Source: Epiperipatus broadwayi
Taxonomy: Eukaryota; Onychophora; Udeonychophora; Euonychophora; Peripatidae
Length of the DNA stretch: 64,000 nt
Direction: 5' to 3'
NCBI GenBank assembly: GCA_028023455.1
Contig: JAQFVV010006270.1
Coordinates: forward strand, 4,116,834 to 4,180,833
Within the stretch, counting starts at the first letter, position 1, and the number at the start of each line of letters is the position of its first letter. A program made the translations under genes and the position numbers. Positions 46,485 through 59,619 of this stretch are shown one piece after another. The notes beneath the pieces were generated by a model. That model did not search any database and was not told the DNA's origin. It saw nothing but the letters and a program-made list of their open reading frames with translations.

Positions 46485-46974
46485 CTAGCACCTACATTGC
46501 ATTTAGAGTGGGTAATGAAAACTACACTACAGAAATATTAACAATTTTTATGATTGTTTTTTTGTGAGACATTATAATAATTTTTGTTAAAAATTATATG
46601 ATAATGAAGTATATTGAATATGTGTTATGTATGACTAAAGAATAAAATATGTTGAGGGAATGGAAAGCAAATTACTACCAGAGATGATCAACTGTTTCTT
46701 TATTATTCCCACCATGCAACAAACTAAGCATAAAAATGGGGATAGGAGAGCTTTTATTGATCAATGAAATTCCTCTGATGCAACAAATAAAAGTAGACAT
46801 CATTTAAATAATTTTTTTTTCATTCAGATTATCAATATTCAGTGTTTTTAAAACCATAAAATGTTAAAAATATGAAATATTTTTTTAAAAAAAATAGAAC
46901 AGTTTTGATTATAAGACTTTTACACCATTTTGAAGCAAAGATATAAATTCCAAAACAATTATTTATTGAATTTT

Positions 46975-47400
46975 TCTTGCTAAGCATTTATCAACAAAGC
47001 TTGTTGAGCAATTAAAGAAGCTCTTTGTTTTTATTTACAAGCTTAAAAAATTGGGTCATGTGATATATGACTATTTTTATTGACTATTTATAGTCTTTGC
47101 TTCAAGTCTTAAGTAATATTATATTGCTAAGACCACTAATATATGGTTTGGCTGAAGATCTCTCAGCCCCATATAGCTATTTGAGTTGGATAGCTGGGTT
47201 TGAAGACATATAGGTGTCTGAAAATTTCAGACTTTCTGCTCAATGGTTAACTCTTAGATAAATGCTGGCTTTGGGTTGGTATTTTTAGATCAAGTGTCTG
47301 AAGCTATCCTAGCACCTCACTGAGGAGTGCCAAAGTATGAAACCATTGGTCTGGGGTTTGGATGTGGTTTCTGATTTGATACTTGAAATATCATGAGCTT
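46975..47400 (+). repeat. Family C copy with intact ribozyme motif
   Basis: Colinear with 11.45-11.84 kb: 'caagcttaaaaaattgggtcatgtgatatatgac', 'catatagctatttgagttgga', 'gtctgaaaatttcagac', 'cctagcacctcactgagga'. Ends in a hammerhead motif. Confidence 0.7.
47314..47357 (+). ncRNA. Hammerhead ribozyme motif, family C (plus copy)
   Basis: In order: stem I ACCTCA, core CTGAGGA (47320-47326), stem II GTGC/GTAT with loop CAAA (four pairs, two G-U), GAAA (47339-47342), stem III ACC/GGT with loop ATT, cleavage-site C (47351), return strand TGGGGT (six pairs, one G-U). No core lesion. It differs from the 15.1-kb copy in stem I and stem II in ways that keep pairing. Confidence 0.75.
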
Positions 47401-47669
47401 ATATAAAAAAATTGTTTCCATTTTTGAACAAATTTGAATCCCTATGATTCACCATTCTTCAATACTATATCTTAAATGTATGCCTAATAGTATATTGTTT
47501 GATATCTCTATATATATATTCTGAAACATTTTGGGGACATATTTCTTAATTGCATCTTTATAAGCTAATGATTTTACTAATATCATTTTCTACAGGTAAA
47601 AGAAATATAATTAACATTATTTTTCAAAGTTTTCCTATTTTACAAAATGTTAGGTATGATATTGTGTTG

Positions 47670-48303
47670 TTGCCAAATTTGAAAAACTCGAAGTTAAAAC
47701 ATTGGTATACCCAAAATTAAAATCATACACAGATAAATCTGCAAGGTATATCCTATATATCTGCAACACAGAAGCAAAACTCTCCATACAGTAGGACCAC
47801 TCAGTGCAAGCCAGAGTAACCAATGGATGCAACTTTGATTTGTGCATAAAATTGCTATCTAGTGCCTATTCATCCAATATCCTAGATTCTAGGTGCTATG
47901 CTCTCAGATCCAAGACTCCTCACTGATGAAAGCCACAAGCTAGAAATTAGTGTGGGAATATTGGATGAGTAGGCACTAGATAGGAATTTTATGCACAAAC
48001 CTACTCATCCAATATTCCCACACTAGTTTCTAGCTTGTGGCTTTCATCAGTGAGGAGCCTTGGATCTGAGAGCATAGCACCTAGAATCTAGGATATTGGA
48101 TGAATAGGCACTAGATAGCAATTTTATGCACAAATCAAAGTTGCATCCATTGGTTACTCTGGCTTGCACTGAGTGGTGCTACTGTATGGAGAGTTTTGCT
48201 TCTGTGTTGCAGATATATAGGATATATCTTGCAGATTTATCTGTGTATGATTTTAATTATGGGTATACCAATGTTTTAACTTTGAGTTTTTCAAATTTGG
48301 CAA
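47670..48303. repeat. Large family A palindrome, 303-bp arms
   Basis: Left arm 47670-47972 and right arm 48001-48303 are reverse complements with no indel and about six mismatches (roughly 98 percent), around a 28-base spacer. Family A occupies the inner part of each arm; the outer 100 bp are unrelated to other family A copies, so the duplication took in flanking DNA. The arms produce near-identical open frames on opposite strands, which should not be read as genes. Both hammerhead-like blocks are present but damaged. Confidence 0.9.
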
Positions 48304-48695
48304 AATGTTTCAGCTTGTGTAACCATAAAGAATGGTAATCATATTGATGTTTAATGGTTTTATATCTGCAACCCATGAAAATCAGTATATGTAAATGTTT
48401 TCTAAGATTTGTGAATTTCAAAAACATTTGTACAGGTATTTAACTGTAATGCTGAAATGAAAGCTTTTCTTAATCAGTTGATATCATATGGGATATTGTA
48501 AACTTTATATTATTTTCAGCATTACAATGTATCAGATCAAAGAGAAAGCTGAAAATTTTTGTCAATCCATTCACATGATTCATATCTAACACTAACTTAA
48601 TTAAATATTAATGTTTCATTTGGTATAAAACATCTTTTATATATATATATTTTTAAATTATAATAGTAACATAAATTACCAACTAGTCATCAGAT
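48304..48695. other. AT-rich stretch, nothing recognised
   Basis: No supported feature. Confidence 0.4.
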
Positions 48696-48699
48696 AGGG

Positions 48700-49615
48700 T
48701 CTAGTATAATGATGCATTATGGGTAAGCAAAGGGGTGCATTATTACTTAGAAAAAGTACAAAGAGAAGTAGGAAGACATGCTTTAGATGCAGATGTGTGA
48801 ATGAAAAGGGGGCAATTCAAGGAGAAATGAGATAATCAAGTTTTTATATGAGAGATGCAAAAAACAAAATGAAAATGTTCAGTAGAATGCCAAAATAGTA
48901 TTTCATTGGATTATGGGTAAATTGCAGGCAACAAGATGGGTGAGAAAGATAAGATGGTATGCAGAAGATTTGGATAAAGAATTTATATCAGTATATTTAT
49001 ACAAAAAGTGGGATAATTGGGTTAGGAGAATTATTGAGTATTATAGTGGCAAAAAATGGGATAGAAAATAGATGCATTAATAAAGAATAGAGAGTTGGAG
49101 AGATGGAGAACTAGTATGGAGAGTAAAAAGAGTTTAAATATATATAGAAGTAAACAGATTACTGGGTGCAAGTTAATTTATGATAAGAGCAAGGAAAGTA
49201 GTTTACAGTTTAAGGCTCAAACAGGATCATTAGCAACAAGGGAATATGCATATAAATGGAAAAATGTGGATGATTTAATCTGCAACTTGTATAAGGAAGG
49301 CATAGAAAATATTAGTCATCTGCTAATTGAATGTAAATGCCTGCAAGCAGAAAGGGTACAAATAATAAAGTTGAGAGAGAATAAATATAAATAAAGTGAT
49401 TGTACAGGAAGTGGGTTCTTGATTTTTATGCTGGGTTAGGAAAAAGATAAGGGGGATCTAGATATAAAGTGCAATAGAGTGGACAAAAATGATGTTGTGG
49501 AAATGGAATGGAACAGGATAGAGAAAATAGGAAAAACTTAGGGCGGGGAATGGAAAAGGAAGGTAAGGTGGCTAACAGGTACGAGAAGCCATATCGCATC
49601 GCATCGCAATTGTAT
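48700..49615 (+). pseudogene. LINE family K, C-terminal region and 3' tail
   Basis: Plus-strand relic matching the 44.9-46.1-kb copy: VQREVGRHALDAD near 48750, WYAEDLDKEFISVYL (WYAEDLDKDFMSVYF in the sister) near 48970, MERWRTSMESKKSLNIYRSK at 49095, and a knuckle CNLYKEGIENISHLLIECKC near 49280 whose second Cys is Tyr. It ends in a short 'atcgcatcgcatcgca' repeat near 49600, which looks like the family's 3' tail. Frameshifted, no RT domain. Confidence 0.65.
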
Positions 49616-50034
49616 TGATTTTTTTTTTTTTGGTAATATCTTAAAGCCCAATTCTTCAAAAAGTATTTTAAGTTAATTAGGGTTTTTTTTTCATTTTTTT
49701 TAAAAAGTGTCTATGCAAAATTGATTAAATTCAACAATTATTCTGATGTTACCATTATTTGGGATCCCCCTCCCTTTTTTTTTTTACTGTCTTTGATAAA
49801 TCATTTAATAACAACAGACTCTTTATATTACTCTTAAATAACTTTCACTGTTTTATTTTTTCTTTTCTTCAAGATGATAATCAATTTTATAAAATTCAAT
49901 AGCTCGTGATACTGAGAAAACAAAAAAATATATCACTTTGATCCATTTTAAAGAAACTATTATGCTCAATAGTCATTCTGGTAGTCAAATATCCCTTTAA
50001 TAAACTAATACGCAATTTATAATTATATGTTGGA
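49616..50034. other. AT-rich stretch, nothing recognised
   Basis: No supported feature. Confidence 0.4.
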
Positions 50035-50345
50035 TAATTTCCACCATCTAGTTTATTACATGTTTTTAGTAAAATTCAAACTTTATCTGTATTTTTCAAA
50101 ATGCATTCAATTTATAATAATAATCCACAGATTAGTGCCGATCACAACATTTCATATGACATTATTATTTTTCCTTCATATATTGCTGCCTTGACGAAGT
50201 GATAATATTAGTATATTATTACTAATAGGTAAATATATTTGGAAAGACATAATTAAAATTTAATTTTTTTCTAGCAATATTTATAATTAAACTAAATGAT
50301 GAGAATAGTTCAACATATAATCACAAATAAACTCCCACCACAAAC
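50035..50345. repeat. Family B, eroded inverted copy
   Basis: Ends 'tatgttggataatttccacc' and 'gagaatagttcaacatata' are inverted, and the centre retains eroded family B sequence. Heavily diverged; the tRNA-like head is not recognisable. Confidence 0.5.
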
Positions 50346-50547
50346 TTCCAGAAAAAAATAATTATACAATTATTTTTAGTGTTTTTACGTAATGTGACTC
50401 ATCCCATTTTCCTGTGAAGTCTTTGTGGATTTCAATTATTTAAATATCATTAAAAGTTGGTTTTTTAATGTTTTTGCTAAAAGATTTAATATACCATTTA
50501 AACATCACATGATCACCATTCTTTATGCGTACACAAGCTCTTTGCAC

Positions 50548-50970
50548 AGAGGCAAAACTCTCCATACAGCAACGCCACTCAGTGCAAGCCAGAGTAATCA
50601 ATGGATGCAGAAAGGTTTGTGCATAAAATCCCTATCTAGTGCCTATTCATCTAATATCCACAGATTAGTTTCTAGCTTGTGCCTTTCATCAGTGAGGAGC
50701 CTTGGATCTGGAGTAGAGCATTCGCCTTAAATTTGATATTCAAGAATCTAAAAGTGTAGGTTTAACTCCTATACTAATACTATCAGTGGTCAGACCAGCA
50801 ACACCCGAAGAAGAGTGGAGAATAATATTCTACTAATATATGCTGACTATCTGTGTGTTATTATTAGCAAGTTATTGGTATTTGAAAAGTTTAAATAAAG
50901 TTTAAAATTTTCTATATATTCAACATTTACTGATAGATGATGGAAATAGTCCAACATATTATCACATCTT
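50548..50970 (+). repeat. Family A / family B chimera
   Basis: A family A left part (50548-50711, with its minus-strand CTGATGA block near 50690) passes directly into a family B plus copy at 'agtagagcattcgcc', within the tRNA-like head. The B part then runs normally to 'ggaaatagtccaacatatt'. The exact joint suggests insertion or template switching. Confidence 0.65.
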
Positions 50971-51944
50971 ATGATTAAGCACTTCCATGTATACAACAAA
51001 CTTTTTTCTTAAATGCTTAATAGCTTAAATATTGCTAGAGTCACATTTAGATCAAATAAAACATGCTCTACTTTAACTGCAAAACAATTATAAAAATAGA
51101 AAGAAAAACAGGATTGATAAGATAATCACTACAAAAGCATAATATCCACATCTGTATTAAAATATAACAAAATCTTTTTCGAACTTAACATATTACTAAC
51201 ACCTTATGATACCATATTCAAGTATATACATAAATATATCTAAGCAGATAAATTTCTAAGAATAAGAACATTGCAAATATATTCTCATTATATCTATCAC
51301 AACATCTGGGGGGGGGGGTTAAAATGAAGTTCCTACATATCTTACTCAAGAACTATATTAACAAGACTTGTAAGTTATTTTGTAATTCTTTGAAATTAGA
51401 GCCAAGAATTATTTTGCTTAAAGCATTGGTAATATGGAATAGACAATTAAAAAAAATAGATGGAAAAGATAAATTGAAATGGAAAATTTAAAATATAGAG
51501 ATGTTAAAACAAGAAAGTACTGGGTTGGATATAAATTTTATATAAAAGATATGTTAAAAAGACACAAAGAATGGGATAAGAAGAGGAGAAGAAGGAAAAA
51601 GAAGTTATAAATGATCTTAAAGTAAAAGTTAGCTATGAAGTTCAGATCTATTGGGTTGGGGGAGGGTTAATATTGTTTAAATGTCATTAAATAAGTATTG
51701 ACTTATCTTAATAAAAATAAAGACATTGTTAAATTTTAGTTTGATAATGATAAAATTGGCAAAAGAAAATAATAGCCATGTTTTATCTGAAAAATAGTTT
51801 GTATTTAGAAAAGTAAGAAGACATGAGAGACAGTTGGAATAATGATAACAATTCTCATAGAATATACCAGAAAATGAATAATAGATTAATATTTGCTTAA
51901 TTGATATTGAATAGATTTTTAATATAATTATCACTGTCATCATT
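50971..51944. other. AT-rich stretch, nothing recognised
   Basis: Contains a G homopolymer near 51308-51317. No gene or repeat seen. Confidence 0.4.
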
Positions 51945-52700
51945 TTCATTCATTACGAATTCCCACTAGATAAAGAACTCAAGTTTAAACTGGCTTCTCT
52001 AATCTATACAATTTCTTCTACGTATCCCACCGACAAATACCTTATTTCATTCATCCATCTGACATGTAATCTCTTTCTAGGTCTTGCACAATCTCTTGGA
52101 AACAAGTTTTTAATACTTTATTTATTCTATGTAATATTTTTTAGCAATGTGTCCAAATTTCATTTTAACCTCTTAACTTTTCACTTATGTTAATATTAAT
52201 TGCTTATTCTTTCATCTATGTATTTCACTTTAGCTCCTTCAGTATTACTCCAGTATATATTCATTCATATTTTACCATGTGACCTGAAGTCTTTATATTG
52301 TTCTTCTATAAATATCTAAGTCTCATATCAATATGTTAGCATTGGTAAACAAATGTATTAAAAACTATTTTTGTCTGTCGTATAGACATATTTCATTTTA
52401 ATGTTAAGGTTTTCTATCAAAAGCATTTTTTTTATTCTTAATTTCAACTATTACATATTTCCATCTGTTTTAATAATCTGACCAAACTATTTAACTTGTT
52501 TTAATTCATTACTATTAATTTTTATTTTCTCCTTTTTCTGAAATGTTATTGAACATTAATTAATTCAGTATTATTTCCTTACTTTCTTCTGATAGTTTTT
52601 GAAATATTTCATGAAGTTTTGGTGCATTAATGGAGGAAAATAACAACATCATTCGCAAAATAATGATTTAAATAATCTCCATTTATATATTTTCCTTCAG
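51945..52700 (-). pseudogene. RTE-type LINE relic
   Basis: Minus-strand matches to the other RTE tails ('catctgacatgtaatctctttctagg', 'gtctcatatcaatatgttagc') with an upstream part extending toward the RT palm. Very eroded. Confidence 0.5.
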
Positions 52701-52772
52701 CTTCACATTTCAATGTATAAAACGATTTTGGGAAAAGTTGCTGTAAAAGGTTTTAAAGAGATATATAATCTA

Positions 52773-52880
52773 GCGTTGTTAGCCGAGAGATCAGTGCAGC
52801 CGCCTTGCAAGCAAGCAGTTGGTTGCAGACGGTTGTTGCGGGTTCACCTCCCGGCCGATGCTATGACATATGAAAAAAAA
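52773..52880 (+). repeat. tRNA-derived SINE with A-rich tail
   Basis: Sister of the copy at 9.0 kb: A-box-like TTAGCCGAGAGATCA, B-box-like GGGTTCACCTCCCGG, acceptor-like end CCGATGC, then CTATGACA and a run of A. An internal insertion in the anticodon region distinguishes it. It lies at the upstream edge of an RTE relic. Confidence 0.7.
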
Positions 52881-54060
52881 AGAGATAGAATATATCCTCT
52901 TAAGGGTACTAATATAGTCCAAGGAATGTAATCTAAACATTGTGATAAGTAATCTTCCAAACTTGATAATATAGTCAAAAGCTTTAGTCAATACAGAAAT
53001 GTGTGTAGAATCTACTGTACAGTATCACTTTTAAATTCAACTTATTCTTGGTTTGAGTTTACTGTTCTCTATAAAATATTTATAATAATTTTAGAAAAGA
53101 GTTATAAAATTAATAAAGTATTGTGGTTATTCTAAAAAGAAAAAGGCATAGATTAGAAAGAGAGATGTTAGGAAATTTGTGCATCAATCAAAAGATATCT
53201 GTAAGATTAAATGGTGTAATCTATTAAAAAATATATATATTCAAGATTTTTAGTATCTCCACAACAGAATGTAAAATTAAATTTGTTTAAAATTATTACC
53301 TTTTATTTGATTAAATATATTTATTTTTCTTCTCTAAAGAAGTCAATTGTTGGAAGAAAAAATATCAGTCATTCTTTTTGAATTATAAATTATATTACAG
53401 GTATAAATTCATTTCTCTCAAACTATTTTCTTTATGGGCCTCAATAATTAATTTTGGGATTAAAATTTTTTGTGGTTATGTATGATGTGAAATTGTTTTT
53501 CATGACTGACAGATATCTATCAGTTAAAAAAATTATGAAAATTGAACAAACTACATGATTTCTTTTATCAGGCAACCCTGTGGCCTCACACCTGTTTAAG
53601 GTTTTGGACTTTGATGGAGCTCAATGACTTATCTATATAAAAATTGTGAATAGCGGGGGGTATGTGTTTTTTTTTTGTAAAGTATGAATTAAAAAATGAT
53701 AAGATTTGTCTCCTACTTATATAACCTGATGAACCTTTCTATAATAGTTAAAAATGTTCACGGAAAAAAAAAATCTAATATTATAAACAAGACATACATG
53801 AAAATATCAAAAGGAAAATATTAAACTTAGTGAAAATATTTTGATATTTACCTCAGCGATACAATTATTGGTTAGAAAATGAATAGTCAGCTTTTCTTAT
53901 CTACATACCTTAACTATAAAACCTTCCAAGCTCACTGGTAGATAATATAGATGTCAATAGGTGTTCAGGTATTTAGACAGATAGAGCTTCTTATGACCTC
54001 CGTGGTGCCAAACTTTTCAATAATTTAATTTTTTAAATTTTTGCGTAGAGAGGGCTTAAG
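52881..54060. other. AT-rich stretch, nothing recognised
   Basis: No supported feature. Confidence 0.4.
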
Positions 54061-54064
54061 GTTA

Positions 54065-54150
54065 TATTTATAATTCTGAAGAAGATTGCAGGGGCAATCG
54101 AAACTGCTGAGGTTGAAGAGTGTTATGTAAGCATTGTACAAAAAATAAAA
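54065..54150 (+). repeat. Family E-like segment with CTGAAGA-stem-GAAAC
   Basis: CTGAAGAA is followed by a perfect six-pair stem GATTGC/GCAATC with loop AGGG and then GAAAC. This resembles a hammerhead core with an additional A before stem II. I cannot find a convincing NUH cleavage site or stem I, so it is listed as a repeat fragment. Confidence 0.4.
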
Positions 54151-56720
54151 ATTATTATTATTATTTTTTCTATAAAAAACGGATTAATTAATTAATTAAG
54201 GCAATGCAAAAAAGGAAAAGATAATTTTCTTAATTAACATATATAGGTATGAAAGAAGGATAAATATACATTATCCAACTATTTGTCAGTTACGCATTTT
54301 TATTGATTTTCTTGGAAGGATGTTGAAGAGACCCTCATAATAGGCTATAAAAAAATTGGTTTTACTTTAACTCATATAAGGGAATTAGATTATTAGTTTG
54401 GTTTATGATATTATTAATAACGTTTTTATATGTTGCTAACTCATAAAATCAGTTACTTGTAGGAGACTGCAAATTAAATTCATCATTCATGATATTGTTT
54501 GCATTAACAATTATTTGTTGTGATTTGAAAGGTTGCATAATGGCTGACAACACTGAGTGTGGGTGTAAATTTATATTATGATAGATAGAATGGTGTAACA
54601 CCATAGAAGGCTTTGCTTAATCCGAGTCAAATGACAGGCTTAGTATAAAAGCCGAAATAATATAAGCAATAAAATTACCAAAAGCTGGTAAATGTATAAG
54701 AAGAAAAAAACTACTTTAGAAATATAATGTTTAATTAATCTCTGTTAGATAACATAGTTAATAAAATCTTGAGATTCAAACTTTTATAAAAATGTTGAGG
54801 TGCCAAAATTAAACTTTTTTTTTTTTTCCCCCGTTTAAGAAATCATTTATTAGCAGTGCATACACTGATTATTTTTCTTTTAGTGATACGTCTGGCGTAA
54901 ATATACCGCACGTGTATGTGCGCGCATAACTTCAATATTCATATCCACGTCATATATACAAGAGGGTATGAATAAGCCTGTGTGTGTGTGCGCGCGCGAA
55001 ATATTTACACATATATTTTTAAAAAATAATAATAAATTATAATTGCAATTAAAATTTAAAAAATAATCAGTTTCGTCGTGGGAACTTTATTTTTAAACCG
55101 ATTTTTATTACCGTATGAAAATAATTTACAACTTGAAAATATAATTTATTCTCACTATTATCTTGTTTCGATAAAAATAGTTTGAAAGAAAAAAAACATT
55201 AATAAAATGTTGGCGCGCCTTCATTGAAGCGATTATAAAGCAAAAAAAGATGCCATGTAAAGACATTTGACTGACAGGAAGTGGCGGTGAATGAGGACCG
55301 ATTGTTCCAAGTAGACAAGCATGTGTTTTCATCAAACCGGATATGTTTATAAAGTTTTTTTGGATTATAAATTGTTAAAAATATACAGCTGACTAAAAAG
55401 TAACTTATGATCAGCCACGGATTTTCTTTTATAATAGCGATCGGTTAAAGTTTGTAGGTTCTTTTAACATCCGTCATAATAAATATTGTTTTACAAAATT
55501 GATTGACAAAAGTAATTTTTTGTGTAACCTCTCCCTTTCTTTTATCCAAATGTGATCGTTATTGAAGCCTATTTTGGTGCGTAACCATAATGTAGGTCTA
55601 GACTATTAAGTAATTAATTGTAGCCAGAACTTATTTTTTTCTCTCATCAATTTTTTATAAAGGTGATTATTATTAGAAAAATGTTTTTGTTTTTAATAAA
55701 TCTACATTTATGCTTTTTTTTTTATTTAAAATATTTCCTTTATGAAATTGTTAAATAAAAGGGAGTGTTGAAAAGGATTTGCAGCTAGATATTTATCAAG
55801 GAAATCTAATCTTATCTAGACGAGCACTTCGGTAAATAAACACACCTCGAATATATGCAAAAACGTAAACCTTTATATGTGCGTATTTTCTATTAAAAAA
55901 AACACATCAACGTTAAAGAGTATTGGTTACTTTTCCATAAAGAACACCTAAAAATTGTAAATAATTGTTTATAACATATTCATTCCTCAACATGCAAGCA
56001 CGTAAAATTATATTGAAACAGATACCTGCATCTAACCTGATTATATAAACATTAATTACGTTTTGAGGAAGTGACGGGTCAGTAGTATATGAAATCTGTT
56101 TCTAGTAGAAATGATGTTTTTTTTTAGGTATCTATGAAGATTATGTAATTCTAAAGCACGAATTGCATGCCTTTGTCCTGGTTGATTTGATTAAGACTAA
56201 TGGAATAAGACATTAAGGAGACTGTACTACTTCATCATTGTATAAATATTTTTTCTTAAAAAAAAAAAAAACAGCACAGGTAGTTAATTGATCATCAGCA
56301 AACCGTGACCAAGATCTTTTTCAGATTAACAATTTTTCTGGATTGAATGTGATCAATGCTGCCACAATCATAATTATACTTTTCAGGATCCAAGGTATTG
56401 TAATGACATAACATTTATAAGATATTAAAAACTTATCATATTTAACTTTTGAAGAAATCCCGTATTTATGAAGCAGCAAGCTGTTATTTAAAGTATCTAT
56501 GCATAAATAAAACTCTGAATGCAGATACTATCTCCTCATTACACACTTCCTTATGTTTTTAACACTCATTAAGCTGTTGGCAACTTAAACAAATGTTATA
56601 TGCAAATATTAAGTTGTACCAATAAATATTAATTTTTAATATATATTGGAAATACATTTACAATACATTCTCTGTATTATATTAAGTATTTATTTTTATA
56701 TTATTATCAACAACATCATA
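54151..56720. other. 2.6 kb with nothing recognised
   Basis: Mostly AT-rich. A short TG/CG run (about 54980-55000) and a GC-richer patch near 55200-55340 stand out without an identifiable product. Confidence 0.4.
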
Positions 56721-56724
56721 TTCA

Positions 56725-58620
56725 AACATTATACATCCATTGTTAGAATGAAAGTCTTCCCAAGTTTAATTCACCTTTATCTAATGTATAATCTCCTTTC
56801 TTCAGATCACAGCAGCAAACTTTCTTGTTTCATTGAAATATCTTACATGCTATCTCCTAAGTATTTTACTATCATTTTGGATCCAGTTTAAGACTTCAAC
56901 TGGACATCTAATATATCTTTTTGTGTCCAGGCCAACTCAATTTCAGTCTCTTAATTATTTCAATTATTTTAGAGATACCTGTTTGTTCTCTTCACTAAGT
57001 GCTTTGTTTTACTTTTGGTTTTTTCTTGCTGCATTTCTTCATATATCCTTAAGTTGTCTGAAATCTCTGTATTGCTATTCTGTCAAGTGTCCAATCCTTA
57101 GATCTATAAATTAAAACTAATGAAACATATTTATTAAAAACCGTCTTTTTTTCAAACACAAGGGCGTATTTCTTTCCAGTATTAAGTTATCAGAATCATT
57201 CCAATCAATTTTAAGTCTGTGATTAATTTAATCCATTGTGTTACCATCTATATTAAGAATTCATCTGTATTAATAATTTGATTAAAGTCGTCGCATTTGT
57301 TAACTTCTAATTCAGATTATCAATCTTTATTTTCTTTTGAGAATTTTCGAATATTACTTTAGCCATTTTATATGCAGGATTCGAATTCGACTTTCACACA
57401 ACCCTCAACTCTCCATGCAATCTCATATTCCTGCACCATCTGATCACACACATGTTGAAAAGATAAATAATCACTTATCAGTTGGTCCAGATTACCATCT
57501 CCACACACATATATATAATCAGTGCTCAGCATTATATTAAGATAGCCCAATCTTCACACTTTAATGGACAGGCTTCAAACAACTCCAACCCACAACTAAG
57601 CCTTCCATTTCTTTGAACATCTGATGATGGAAGGTTCCACCATCAGATTTTCAATGAAATGGAAGGCTGAAGAGTTGGGATTTGAACATTCCATCATCAG
57701 ATTTTTAATGAAATGGAAGGCTGAAGAGTGGTGGGTTGGAGTTGTTTGAAGCCTGTCCATTAAAGTATGAAGATTATCTATCTTAATCTAAAGCTGAGTA
57801 CTGATTATATATATGTGTGTGGAGATGGTAATCTGGACCAACTGATGAGTGCTGGTTTAGCATTTTGGTGATTATTTAACTTTTCAACATATGTGTGATC
57901 AGATGGGTCAGCAATATGAGTTGCATGGAGAGTTGAGGGTTGTGTGAAAGTCTGAGTTCAAATCCTGCTTACATTACATATATACCAGGTTTAAACCTGT
58001 ATAGTGTATTAATTTAGTCATTTTAATAGTTATCATTAGAATCATTTTCTTATTTCCATTTGATAATTCTTGCAACATTTCCTGAAGATGTGAAGTATTA
58101 TTTGCAAAAAAACAACAACCTAATATCCACAAAAACCTAAATGCATTAAATAATCACTATGTATTTTTATTCTCTCTTATTTTAATTCACAAAATATTTA
58201 TTGTAAAACTGCTGCTAAAACTTTTGGGAATGTAGAACTACCCTATTGTACACTTGTAACTTCCCGAGTCTGTATTTTGATAATAAAAAGCATTGATCAC
58301 CATGGAAACACTTATAGAATCAAATGCTTTTTTATAATTTGCAAATCTAAAGGATAATGGCAACTTACATTCATTAATTCTTTCTCTAACTTCTCAATAT
58401 TTAAATAAAGTCCATAGACATAAAACTACTTTTAAATCCAGCTCGTTTTTTTTTTTGTTTGAGTCCAAAGTTCATTGTAAACAAATTGTAATAAATTTGA
58501 TAACAATTATGTATAAATCTGATAGAAAATTAATAAGTTTGTAATTTTTTAATATTTTTTATCACTTTTCTTAAATGTCAATATTTTCATATCCTTATTG
58601 AGAATAATAATGTTACTATC
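56725..58620 (-). pseudogene. RTE-type LINE split by a family D insertion
   Basis: The downstream part (56725-57357) matches the other RTE tails on the minus strand, including the YLG region near 57.3 kb. The upstream part (58026-58620) continues into the RT domain, with an 'AFDS'-like block near 58.33 kb. The family D foldback sits between them, flanked by a 13-bp duplication. Many stops; dead. Confidence 0.6.
57358..58025. mobile_element. Family D foldback insertion with 13-bp duplication
   Basis: 'tttagccatttta' (57358-57370) and 'tttagtcatttta' (58013-58025) bracket the insert. Inside, a minus copy of D (head first, from 57376) faces a plus copy ending 'gagttcaaatcctgc' near 57968. The plus hammerhead is truncated (57846-57872: CTGATGAGTGCTGGTTTAGCAT then 'tttggtg', GAAA deleted). 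An extra partial D body lies between the arms. Confidence 0.7.
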
Positions 58621-59615
58621 ATTTCTTTTTTTATATTTAGAAAGAATTTATTTACTAATACAAATGTCTGCTAATCATATCTTTACCATTATTTTTATTT
58701 ATAATTGTTTTTTCAGTTTCTATATTAATTAAAACTATTTAATCATCCTCTCCTCCTCCATTCTTTTATATTTTTTATCATTTTAAAATTGAAATCTGAA
58801 TATTTATTTTTATATGTATAATACAGACATACAATATATATATTTAAATCTTTATCTTTTATATGTTGTTTTAATTTATTTTTTATTTTATTTTTTGATA
58901 TACCAATACATAAAACATCTATTTATATTTACAGTTATAATATAGATACCATTCATGTTATTTAATCTCTATTATATTCTATTTTCAGTTATCCATTTAT
59001 ACAAATTCATTTTTTTCATACCAATTTAATTTCAATTGTTTAAAAATATTTTTTATTTATGTCAATTATTATTTATTTATTTTATAAAAGGTATTCTTAA
59101 ATACTTTAAAACTTCTCTACAAATTCTCATTTTGTTATTCTTATTATTACTTTACAGAAGCTCATTCATTTTACACTTCATTTATTCTAACACATATTGA
59201 AATATAGATACTCAGGATAATCTGTTATCAGCTTTCAGCCTCAAGTAAAGTTATCATCTTACGTAAACATAAAAAATTTAACACAAAGCAAAATTACAAA
59301 CGTAAAAATACATATAAAAACTATTGTTATACATTTTTAAGTTTAAATCTATTTAATTTTAATGAAAACTAAAATGGAATAATGCATAAAATTATCATTG
59401 AAAAAATCATATTGTAAACTTCTACTTTCTGGCTTGAAAATTTTCTTGACTCTTATGGCTTATAATAAATTTTTAAAAGCATAAACAAATTTATTAAAAT
59501 CATAAAAAATTGACAGGTCATTGATTTAGCCACTTAATGTTTAGAATTTATGTTTTTTTTGTTAGTACATTATTTCTTTTTTGATGGCAACATACATAAA
59601 CTAAATTAATTCTAT
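58621..59615. other. AT-rich stretch, nothing recognised
   Basis: No supported feature. Confidence 0.4.
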
Positions 59616-59619
59616 AAGT

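Noticed and set aside
47650-48338. Two similar 65-70-residue frames on opposite strands
   Set aside because: They are mirror images produced by the 303-bp palindrome and lie inside family A repeat sequence.
57841-57880. Hammerhead in the plus arm of the 57-kb foldback
   Set aside because: CTGATGA and the stem II region are present, but GAAA and stem III are deleted, so it cannot form the core.
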